Shown here piece after piece: positions 1 through 4,748 of a stretch of DNA of 6,525 nucleotides. The notes under the pieces were generated by a model. It ran no database searches. It saw only the letters and a list, made by a program, of their open reading frames with translations, and had not been told where the DNA came from. Position 1 is the first letter of the stretch; every line of letters begins with the position of its first letter. Origin of the DNA: a bacterium (GTDB taxonomy: Bacteria > UBA9089 > JASEGY01); the NCBI GenBank assembly GCA_030019105.1, contig JASEGY010000206.1:1-6525 (forward strand), given 5' to 3'. Both the position numbers and the translations under genes were made by a program.

Positions 1-92
1 CGCACAGAGTTGTAAATTAGCAAAACTCTAATTTTATTAAGCGAATGGTGAGTATTTAATTGCGAACCACCATTTTCGGAAGGCGAACTTTA

Positions 93-118
93 AATCCGCA
101 ATCCGCAATCCGCAATCC
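93..118. repeat. Heptamer tandem repeat AATCCGC after ilvN
   Basis: Three identical AATCCGC units (93-113) plus AATCC end five bases before the ilvN stop codon on the plus-strand coordinate, so on the transcript they follow ilvN immediately. It is the same unit as the array after ilvB at 2809-2840. The remaining bases 1-92 hold only weak short inverted repeats (for example AATGGTG 44-50 with CACCATT 68-74) and no gene that I can support. Confidence 0.92.
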
Positions 119-123
119 AAAAT

Positions 124-603
124 TTATTTGCTTCCCCTGACAACAGCTACTTTGCCGGTTCGGATAAGTTCTCTAATCCCGTAAGGTCTTAGCAGCTCAA
201 TAAGGGCATCTATTTTTGTCTCAGCCCCAGTGACCTCAACCGTCATTATCTCAGTATTAACATCTATAATCCTGGCCCTAAATATTCCCACAATCTCCAT
301 TATCTCGGGCCTCTTGTCCGTATTAGCATTAACCTTGATCAGGACCAATTCCCTCTCTACGTGGTCCTTCTTAGTCAGATCGCTCACCTTGATGACATCA
401 ATCAGCTTATTAAGCTGCTTCATGACCTGTTCCAGGATGTGGTCATCACCTTTAACGACAATAGTCATTCTGGAAACAGCGGGCTCTTCTGTTTCGCCCA
501 CGGTCAATGAATCGATGTTAAATCCCCTTGAAGAAAAAAGCCCGGCAATACGGGCCAGCACACCGAATTTGTTTTCTACTAAGACAGAGATAGTATGTCT
601 CAT
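124..603 (-). CDS. ilvN: Acetolactate synthase, regulatory (small) subunit
   Basis: The small subunit activates the IlvB catalytic subunit and confers valine feedback inhibition. The 159 residues match the IlvN/IlvH family: an N-terminal ACT domain (about 4-75, starting [19 protein letters not shown]) and a C-terminal small-subunit domain (about 83-157). Compared from memory with E. coli IlvH, the residues whose mutation gives valine resistance are kept at Asn11, Gly14, Asn29 and Gln59, while Ala36 is Gly here; valine sensitivity is therefore likely. The ATG has AAGGAGG at 614-620 with a ten-base spacer. That site starts right after the stop codon of the upstream RelE-like toxin, leaving 18 bases between the two reading frames, so ilvN is probably read through from the toxin-antitoxin genes. 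The usual neighbour ilvB is 2.2 kb upstream. The TAA stop abuts a heptamer repeat. ilvC, a frequent next gene, is not visible in the remaining 123 bases. Confidence 0.96.
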   Translation of the reverse strand: MRHTISVLVENKFGVLARIAGLFSSRGFNIDSLTVGETEEPAVSRMTIVVKGDDHILEQVMKQLNKLIDVIKVSDLTKKDHVERELVLIKVNANTDKRPEIMEIVGIFRARIIDVNTEIMTVEVTGAETKIDALIELLRPYGIRELIRTGKVAVVRGSK

Positions 604-613
604 TTTAACTCGT

Positions 614-620
614 CCTCCTT
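614..620 (-). promoter_or_regulatory. ilvN ribosome binding site abutting the toxin stop codon
   Basis: AAGGAGG at 620-614 begins one base after the toxin TAA (624-622) and is ten bases from the ilvN ATG. A ribosome terminating on the toxin frame would sit over this site, so translation of ilvN may be coupled to, or disturbed by, translation of the toxin. Confidence 0.8.
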
Positions 621-621
621 C

Positions 622-954
622 TTATTCCAACCCATAATCAGCCAATATCTTTTTAATCTTAGCATTTTTTATACCTTCCTGCTTTGCCTTTGCATAAATA
701 GTTAGGAGATAGATGGTATCCTTTGCCCCCAATAAGTAATAGATAACCCTGAATCCTCCTCTTTTTCCCCGTTTCATATCTGAACTGGGGACTCTTACTT
801 TGTAGAGATTCTTGCCTAAGGCTTCGCCAGCTAAAGGATTGTTTTCAAGCATGTCTAACAACTCTTCATAGTCCCGGTAGATTTGCCGGTACTTCCTGGC
901 TAATCTTTTAATCTCATTTTCAAATAGCGGAACTGGCCATATCTTGCAACTCAT
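622..954 (-). CDS. RelE/HigB2-like type II toxin (predicted mRNA interferase)
   Basis: This 110-residue basic protein has the RelE-fold pattern: an N-terminal beta strand and helix (FENEIKRLARKYRQIYRDYE), ENNPLAGEALGKNLYKVRVP (37-56), then the signature KRGKRGGFRVIYYL (61-74) and TIYLLTIYAKAKQEGI (80-95), ending in a helix. It resembles Vibrio cholerae HigB2 (GKRGGSRIIYYF...YLLTIYGKNE), a toxin that cleaves mRNA on the ribosome, so the same activity is likely. The ATG at 954 lies inside the antitoxin gene (35-base overlap) with GAGGG about nine bases upstream; this start is needed for the first strand. The full motif set suggests an intact toxin. Its TAA stop lies one base before the ilvN Shine-Dalgarno, so toxin and ilvN are probably on one transcript. 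Activity is inferred from family resemblance only. Confidence 0.88.
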   Translation of the reverse strand: MSCKIWPVPLFENEIKRLARKYRQIYRDYEELLDMLENNPLAGEALGKNLYKVRVPSSDMKRGKRGGFRVIYYLLGAKDTIYLLTIYAKAKQEGIKNAKIKKILADYGLE

Positions 955-1174
955 TCAAGAGTTCCCTCGCATCTTTCGGCTTTATTTTGCCATCCTCAAT
1001 GTCTCGCACCTCTTTTAATCCCTGTTTAATCGCCTCATTCACATCCTCCAGGTCGTAGTCGTCCTCCTCATAGCTCTTCAAATATTCAAGGTAATCAAGG
1101 GCTGATGCAAGCTTATGAGGTGGCAAGGTCCTTATTAATTGCATCGCTTGCTGGATTGGTTGAGTAGTCTCCAC
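920..1174 (-). CDS. RelB/DUF2281-like type II antitoxin
   Basis: This 84-residue acidic protein is the likely antitoxin for the toxin encoded directly downstream. Residues about 7-34 (IQQAMQLIRTLPPHKLASAL and on) form the helix-LP-helix segment of DUF2281/RelB-like antitoxins. A very acidic linker (EEDDYDLED) follows, and then a C-terminal helical tail (EDGKIKPKDARELLNELQ) of the kind that covers the toxin active site. The start is GTG at 1174, with TGAGGTGA (1179-1186) just upstream; an internal ATG at residue 11 would cut into the first helix and is less likely. Its last 35 bases overlap the toxin frame, a layout typical of co-translated toxin-antitoxin pairs. Such antitoxins normally repress their own promoter as a complex with toxin, but I see no clear operator palindrome in the 53 bases upstream. 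Pairing is supported by position and overlap; the exact family is inferred. Confidence 0.78.
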   Translation of the reverse strand: METTQPIQQAMQLIRTLPPHKLASALDYLEYLKSYEEDDYDLEDVNEAIKQGLKEVRDIEDGKIKPKDARELLNELQDMASSAI

Positions 1175-1227
1175 AATTTCACCTCACTTTCCGTCCCTTA
1201 CCGGAATAATCACTGGCCAAGACATAA

Positions 1228-1368
1228 TCAGGTACAAGCACAAGATAGAGATGGAGTATAATAATGTTGGTTTTCATTAGGATATGGGTGTGAACGGATA
1301 AATTTTTCTATCTCCGCACGTGTCATGGAATCGTAAGCTCTTCCTTCAATAGTGGTAAAATCTCTCAT
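1228..1368 (-). CDS. 46-residue ORF overlapping the antitoxin-like gene by ATGA
   Basis: The ATG at 1368-1366 shares the ATGA overlap with the antitoxin-like stop codon, a typical arrangement for translational coupling. The predicted product begins MRDFTTIEGRAYDSMTRAEI, continues EKFIRSHPYPNENQHYYTP, and ends in a short Cys-containing tail (SLSCACT) before TGA at 1230-1228. It has no signal peptide or membrane helix. I do not recognise a family. It sits where the toxin partner of the upstream antitoxin would be expected but is too short for a RelE/ParE or PIN toxin and shows no toxin motif. It may be a small genuine partner, a truncated toxin remnant, or chance. The N-terminal 30 residues look protein-like (a charged amphipathic helix); the last dozen do not, which would fit a frame disruption near 1260. 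A 53-base gap follows before the next antitoxin gene. Confidence 0.4.
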   Translation of the reverse strand: MRDFTTIEGRAYDSMTRAEIEKFIRSHPYPNENQHYYTPSLSCACT

Positions 1369-1628
1369 CTACTTTCCATCTTCGCTTTAAATTCTTCAAC
1401 AGAATTGTAATGGTGTAATCTTCCAACCTTAATATCTTCATCTGCATCCTCTTCCATCTCCTGCCATTTAGGTGTCCAGAAATAAGCCTGAGTAGGGTCA
1501 ATCTTTGACAGAACTTCCTTGTGCTTTATAAAGCAAATAAACTCAAGCACCTCTTTTGTTTTTTCATCAGGCAAGTCTTCAATTTCATCAATTAATTCTC
1601 TTTTATAATTTGTTAATACCTGCGACAA
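1365..1628 (-). CDS. Antitoxin-like small protein
   Basis: This is an acidic, helical protein of about 87 residues. Its N-terminal half (ELIDEIEDLPDEKTKEVLEFICFIKHKE) is the helix-LP-helix pattern seen in DUF2281/RelB-type antitoxins. The C-terminal half, with W-x-x-MEEDADEDIKVGRLHHYNSVEEFKAKME, is the W/DI-x-x-GR-x-x-x-x-x-SVEE tail common in type II antitoxins that wrap a toxin. The open frame extends to a GTG at 1637, but the best ribosome site AAGAGGTG (1635-1642) overlaps that codon and stands six bases before a TTG at 1628, so I prefer the TTG; the GTG would add three residues. No recognisable toxin follows. Instead a 46-codon frame begins at the overlapping ATGA. The gene is visibly more AT-rich than ilvB and ilvD, which fits acquisition. 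Antitoxin class is inferred from pattern, not from a search. Confidence 0.68.
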   Translation of the reverse strand: MSQVLTNYKRELIDEIEDLPDEKTKEVLEFICFIKHKEVLSKIDPTQAYFWTPKWQEMEEDADEDIKVGRLHHYNSVEEFKAKMESR

Positions 1629-1634
1629 TTTAAA

Positions 1635-1642
1635 CACCTCTT
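1635..1642 (-). promoter_or_regulatory. Ribosome binding site favouring a TTG start for the antitoxin-like gene
   Basis: AAGAGGTG on the minus strand overlaps the in-frame GTG at 1637-1635 and is six bases from the in-frame TTG at 1628-1626. The spacing supports initiation at TTG. Confidence 0.5.
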
Positions 1643-1689
1643 TTCATCTTTCACATTCTCCATAGTTATACATTATTATTTGGATAGCC

Positions 1690-1726
1690 CCAGAAACCAG
1701 GTTTTTTGAAAAAACCTGGTTTCTGG
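1690..1726. repeat. Perfect 37-base palindrome
   Basis: CCAGAAACCAGGTTTTTT (1690-1707) and its exact reverse complement (1709-1726) are separated by a single G. It sits between the membrane-anchored hypothetical gene and the antitoxin-like gene. In RNA it would make a stem of about 15 pairs closed by a small U/A-rich loop. No T-run follows the stem on the minus strand, so it is not a canonical terminator, although each half ends in six T or A next to the centre. It lies about 60 to 100 bases upstream of the antitoxin-like start and could be a dispersed palindromic element, a transcription barrier, or an operator. Confidence 0.9.
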
Positions 1727-1755
1727 AACTGGTGAACAACTTCCGCCAAGGTGTA

Positions 1756-2118
1756 CTACTGTGATCCCCTAATGAAGGCGAGGGTGTGCTTACTAAATTC
1801 CGCATCGTATTTGGAGACGTAGGCCTTAGCTAAGGAAAGTGCTTTGTCCCGGCATGAGGCCAACCACTTAACACGAGTCTGTCGTTGAAGTCCAGGGATC
1901 TGATTGTCAAGTGATCTCTCAAGATAGCGAATGGCATCCTCTGTCTTTCCGTCTCTCATCATATCCAGAGCCTCGGTTTTAACAACAACATCATCGCAAA
2001 AATGGAAGAGTTCGCACCTTCCCACTCCGAGGTAAAAGCATAGAACAGATGAGCATACCCCCACCAGAATAACCAGAATAAAGGCTCCCCAAACTACACG
2101 ATTTTTTCCGTCCATCAT
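1756..2118 (-). CDS. Small membrane-anchored protein of unknown function
   Basis: I do not recognise this 120-residue protein. A short charged N-terminus (MMDGKNR) is followed by one hydrophobic segment at about residues 8-30 (VVWGAFILVILVGVCSSVL...), consistent with a signal anchor or an uncleaved membrane helix. The rest, about 45-120, is a hydrophilic helical region; ALDMMRDGKTEDAIRYLERSL resembles one tetratricopeptide-type helix pair, so a periplasmic or extracytoplasmic helical domain is plausible. Cysteines at about 22, 27, 35 and 41 cluster in and just after the hydrophobic stretch. Cys27 lacks a clean lipobox, so a lipoprotein is less likely. Two ATG codons sit in tandem (2118 and 2115), with GGGAGGAGGG at 2126-2135 favouring the first. 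It lies 91 bases after the Uma2 gene on the same strand and has no visible functional link to branched-chain amino acid synthesis. That it is a real gene rests on the RBS, the coherent membrane segment and the length. Confidence 0.7.
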   Translation of the reverse strand: MMDGKNRVVWGAFILVILVGVCSSVLCFYLGVGRCELFHFCDDVVVKTEALDMMRDGKTEDAIRYLERSLDNQIPGLQRQTRVKWLASCRDKALSLAKAYVSKYDAEFSKHTLAFIRGSQ

Positions 2119-2209
2119 AATGATTCCCTCCTCCCTTTTTGTTTGAAGCTAACCTTACTCGCGTCGCCCATTTTTACCTCCCCGAAGCGACAGAGGTCCC
2201 GCGCCAGAT

Positions 2210-2791
2210 CTATTCACCTACCATTTCAACCTTTTCATAGACATCCTCAAGGGCAAACTCACACTCGACAGAGGCGATATGAATAGTTTCGTGAAGCTCT
2301 TTGGCCTCTGAAAACAACCAGGAATTGTCCGGCTGACGGACATAACACTCTACGTGATATTTGTCCTGGGCGATCAATATATAATCAGACAGCGATTTGA
2401 TTGCCCGGTAGTGCTCGAATTTTGCGCCCCGGTCGTAGCTTTCTGTAGATTTAGAAAGAACCTCGATAACCACGGTCGGATTAAGGAGTGTATCTTTCCA
2501 TTTATCTTCAAGCTGTGGCGGCTCACAGACAACGATTACATCGGGATAGGTATACAATCCTGTGGCGCTGACCTTGACGCGCATATCACTGGCGTAGACT
2601 TCGCAGGGCCGCTTTCTGAGTTGTCTGTGCAGTCCGGCCAACACATTGACCACCATCAAATTATGTCTTCGGCTGGCGCCGGACATGGCAAATATTTCAC
2701 CATTGAAATACTCGCTTTTATGGTCAGCCTCCCGCTCGATGGCTAAATATTCTTCATGAGTAATAAAATGGCTTTCAAGCGGTAAAGGCAT
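2210..2791 (-). CDS. Uma2-family (DUF820) PD-(D/E)XK nuclease-like protein
   Basis: This 193-residue protein has the Uma2/DUF820 pattern: an N-terminal HEEYLAIER helix (about 12-20), YFNGEIFAMSGAS (28-40) followed by HN at 43-44, YPDVIVVCE (82-90), and NPTVVIEVLSKST (104-116). Glu32, Asp84, Glu110 and Lys114 would form the metal site of the PD-(D/E)XK fold typical of the family. Uma2 proteins are soluble, often occur in many paralogues per genome, and mostly lack an assigned biological role; endonuclease activity is predicted from the fold and is not shown here. The ATG follows a purine-rich GGGAGGGG site. The gene starts 52 bases after the ilvB stop, directly beyond a heptamer-repeat run, and is the first gene of the accessory block that splits ilvB from ilvN. 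All motif residues are present, so it looks intact. Family assignment is confident; function is not. Confidence 0.88.
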   Translation of the reverse strand: MPLPLESHFITHEEYLAIEREADHKSEYFNGEIFAMSGASRRHNLMVVNVLAGLHRQLRKRPCEVYASDMRVKVSATGLYTYPDVIVVCEPPQLEDKWKDTLLNPTVVIEVLSKSTESYDRGAKFEHYRAIKSLSDYILIAQDKYHVECYVRQPDNSWLFSEAKELHETIHIASVECEFALEDVYEKVEMVGE

Positions 2792-2808
2792 AATCCCCTC
2801 CCTCTAAA

Positions 2809-2840
2809 AATCCGCAATCCAAAATCCAAAATCCGCAATC
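2809..2840. repeat. Heptamer tandem repeat AATCCGC / AATCCAA after ilvB
   Basis: Four contiguous seven-base units (AATCCGC, AATCCAA, AATCCAA, AATCCGC) plus a partial AATC fill the space between the ilvB stop codon (3 bases away) and the ribosome binding site of the Uma2 gene. The same repeat occurs at 93-118 after ilvN. Confidence 0.92.
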
Positions 2841-2843
2841 AGA

Positions 2844-4517
2844 CTACGCCATCCCCTCAATCATCTGGGTCAAAGCCGCCCCGGCCGGGACCATAGGGAA
2901 AACATTCTCTTCCCTGGCTATGCGGAAATCGAGCACGACCGGTTTGGGAGAAGCTATCGCCTGCTCCAGCGCCGGTCGAACTTCTTCTTCTTTAGTGATT
3001 AGCATCCCTTCTGCCCCATAGGCCTCAGCAACTTTAACAAAATCCGGCGCAACTGAAATGTCAGTTTGGGCGTAACGTCTTTTGAAGAAAAGCTCCTGCC
3101 ACTGCCGGACCATCCCTAAATATTGGTTGTTAAGGATAGCAATATTGACCGGCAGTTCATATTGAACCGCCGTGGCCAATTCCTGAATGTTCATCTGGAA
3201 ACTGCCGTCACCGGCAATATCAAAGACAACCGCTTCCGGGTTTCCGGCTTGAGCCCCGATGGCCGCCGGAAAGCCGTAGCCCATTGTCCCCAATCCACCA
3301 GAAGAGAGAAAGGTTCTGGGCTTTAAATATTTGTAGAACTGGGCCGCCCACATCTGGTTCTGTCCGACTTCGGTAGTTATAATGGCATCCCCTTTAGTCA
3401 CTTCATATATCTGTTCGACCACGTATTGCGGTTTTAGTTCCCCTTGTTTCCGGTAAGAAAGGGGGTATTTTTTCTTCCATTCTTCAATCTTAGCCAGCCA
3501 GGCAACAGTGTCTGCCGGTTTAACCAATTTATTGAGTTCCCTTAAGACATTGCCTACATCACCCACGATAGGGATGTCAACCTTGATATTTTTACTTATG
3601 GCTGACGGATCGATATCTATATGGATTATTTTGGCATGGGGGGCGAATTCATCTACCTTACCCGTTACCCGGTCATCAAATCTGGCTCCCACAGCAATGA
3701 TCAGGTCTGATTCGCTAATGGCATAATTGGCATATTTGGTGCCATGCATGCCCAGCATACCCAGAAAAAGAGCGTGATCTCCTGGAAAGCCACCCAGACC
3801 AAGCAGGGTTGTCGTTACCGGTATGCCGGTTTTTTCAGCCAGTTCCTTAAGTTCCTTAGCTGCCCCGGATAAGATCACCCCGCCGCCGGCGTATATAACC
3901 GGCCTGGTGGCATTAGCGATAGCTTCAGCCGCCCGTTTGATCTGACCGGGATGCCCAAAATAGGTTGGACTGTATCCCGGCAGATTTACTTTGGCCGGAT
4001 ATTTAAATTCAGTCACGCCGGTACTCACATCCTTGGGCAGATCGATCAATACCGGCCCTGGTCTGCCTGTTCGGGCAATATGAAAGGCCTCTTTTATCGT
4101 TTCAGCCAAATCAGCCACATCCTTGACTAAATAGTTATGTTTGGTGATGGACCGGGTAATGCCGGTAATATCCGCCTCCTGAAAGGCGTCATTGCCGATC
4201 ATGGCGGTAGGGACCTGGCCGGTAAGGGCGACCATAGGAATAGAATCCATATAGGCCGTGGCAATGCCGGTTACCAGGTTGGTTGCCCCCGGGCCGGAGG
4301 TAGCAAGACAAACCCCCACCTTACCGGTGGACCTGGCGTATCCATCGGCGGCATGGGCGGCCCCCTGTTCGTGTCTGACCAGGATAAACTTGAGGGAGGC
4401 ATCATAGAGGGCATCAAAGAGAGGCAAAACCGCCCCGCCCTGGTAACCAAACATAATCTCCACTTTTTCCTTTAATAAGGATTCAACTACAATTTGAGCT
4501 CCATTTAGCTTGGACAT
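2844..4517 (-). CDS. ilvB: Acetolactate synthase, catalytic (large) subunit
   Basis: This thiamine-diphosphate enzyme condenses two pyruvates to acetolactate, or pyruvate plus 2-ketobutyrate to acetohydroxybutyrate, the committed step of branched-chain amino acid synthesis. The 557 residues match family length. The N-terminal TPP domain (about 3-167) holds catalytic Glu50 in [22 protein letters not shown] at 74-80 and GQVP at 100-103. A central domain (about 192-327) carries [10 protein letters not shown] (277-286). The C-terminal domain has the ThDP/Mg signature from GDG (436-438) to NN (463-464). Trp473 in [10 protein letters not shown] matches the tryptophan tied to 2-ketobutyrate preference and herbicide binding, and Asp281, Pro103 and Ala29 look like sensitive-type residues. 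Together these favour an anabolic acetohydroxyacid synthase over catabolic AlsS. The ATG has AAGGAG at 4525-4530, seven bases upstream. Its leader is a large inverted-repeat structure. Its regulatory partner ilvN lies about 2.2 kb downstream instead of next to it. Confidence 0.97.
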   Translation of the reverse strand: MSKLNGAQIVVESLLKEKVEIMFGYQGGAVLPLFDALYDASLKFILVRHEQGAAHAADGYARSTGKVGVCLATSGPGATNLVTGIATAYMDSIPMVALTGQVPTAMIGNDAFQEADITGITRSITKHNYLVKDVADLAETIKEAFHIARTGRPGPVLIDLPKDVSTGVTEFKYPAKVNLPGYSPTYFGHPGQIKRAAEAIANATRPVIYAGGGVILSGAAKELKELAEKTGIPVTTTLLGLGGFPGDHALFLGMLGMHGTKYANYAISESDLIIAVGARFDDRVTGKVDEFAPHAKIIHIDIDPSAISKNIKVDIPIVGDVGNVLRELNKLVKPADTVAWLAKIEEWKKKYPLSYRKQGELKPQYVVEQIYEVTKGDAIITTEVGQNQMWAAQFYKYLKPRTFLSSGGLGTMGYGFPAAIGAQAGNPEAVVFDIAGDGSFQMNIQELATAVQYELPVNIAILNNQYLGMVRQWQELFFKRRYAQTDISVAPDFVKVAEAYGAEGMLITKEEEVRPALEQAIASPKPVVLDFRIAREENVFPMVPAGAALTQMIEGMA

Positions 4518-4574
4518 CGTTAGACTCCTTTGAATGTAGGTATCTTCTCAATAACCTGGGGTAATCTGTAAATA

Positions 4575-4613
4575 GTTGTAGGTTGTAAGTTGTAAGTTGT
4601 AAGTTGTAAGTTG
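4575..4613. repeat. Heptamer tandem array GTTGTAA
   Basis: Five contiguous units occur: GTTGTAG once, then GTTGTAA four times (4575-4609), followed by a partial GTTG. It forms the left arm of the central hairpin in the ilvD-ilvB spacer. Confidence 0.9.
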
Positions 4614-4639
4614 GGTGGCACGCCCACGGCGTGCCGTTT

Positions 4640-4670
4640 AACCTACAACCTACAACCTACAACTTACAAC
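4640..4670. repeat. Facing heptamer tandem array CCTACAA / CTTACAA
   Basis: Three CCTACAA units (4642-4662) and one CTTACAA (4663-4669) are the reverse complement of the array at 4575-4613, with the mix of G and A variants shifted toward GTTGTAGG. The arms can pair through most of their length with a few G-U or A-C positions. Confidence 0.9.
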
Positions 4671-4716
4671 TGCCCCCCGAAATATTGAGAAGATACGTCC
4701 CGGCTGTGAATAGGAC

Positions 4717-4735
4717 CACAGGCGAGACGCCTGTG
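4717..4735. repeat. Short GC-rich hairpin just downstream of ilvD
   Basis: CACAGGCG (4717-4724) and CGCCTGTG (4728-4735) make a perfect eight-base stem with a three-base loop, 13 bases after the ilvD stop codon. No T-run follows on the minus strand, so it is not a standard intrinsic terminator; it could be a 3'-end stabilising stem or a dispersed palindrome. Between it and ilvD, TGTGCCAC is duplicated in tandem (4732-4739 and 4740-4747). Confidence 0.75.
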
Positions 4736-4748
4736 CCACTGTGCCACA

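Larger units (their letters stand above)
4540..4696. repeat. Nested inverted-repeat element in the ilvD-ilvB spacer
   Basis: Perfect 14-base terminal inverted repeats, GTATCTTCTCAATA at 4540-4553 and its complement at 4683-4696, bound a 157-base element. Inside are facing heptamer arrays (4575-4613 and 4640-4670) and, at the centre, an eight-base GC-rich stem (4617-4624 with 4628-4635, three-base loop). The whole can fold into one long hairpin on either strand. The 3' end of the RNA hairpin in the ilvB direction would fall about ten bases before the ilvB Shine-Dalgarno. It has no ORF. It resembles a small non-coding mobile or palindromic element; I see no clear target-site duplication at its edges. 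A regulatory role in ilvB expression is possible but inferred. Confidence 0.8.

Noticed and set aside
6..38. Possible intrinsic terminator: AGAGTT/AACTCT stem followed by a T-rich stretch on the plus strand
   Set aside because: The stem is only six pairs and AT-rich, the T-run points the wrong way for the ilv transcript, and no plus-strand gene ends here.
93..118. CRISPR-like array
   Set aside because: Units are seven bases with no spacers; these are simple tandem repeats.
230..637. Plus-strand open frame opposite ilvN and the end of the toxin gene
   Set aside because: It is antisense to ilvN, has low-complexity Ser/Thr/Leu content typical of an antisense shadow, and lacks a convincing ribosome site.
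1665..1670. TATAAC as a -10 box for the antitoxin-like gene
   Set aside because: No acceptable -35 element lies 16 to 18 bases upstream, and the region is AT-rich enough for this match by chance.
2354..2746. Plus-strand open frame opposite the Uma2 gene
   Set aside because: The minus-strand frame has clear Uma2 motifs; the opposite frame shows no family pattern.
119..2808. Composite transposon bounded by the two AATCCGC heptamer arrays
   Set aside because: The interval would include ilvN as well as the accessory block, there is no transposase or integrase, and the arrays look like gene-end repeats, not mobile-element termini.
4137..4475. Plus-strand open frame, Gly-rich, opposite ilvB
   Set aside because: It mirrors conserved ilvB codons and has no independent support. 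The same holds for the other plus-strand frames inside ilvB and ilvD.
4518..4748. Leader peptide attenuator for ilvB
   Set aside because: No short frame with a run of Ile, Val or Leu codons is seen in the spacer, and no terminator-type T-run follows the hairpins in the ilvB direction.
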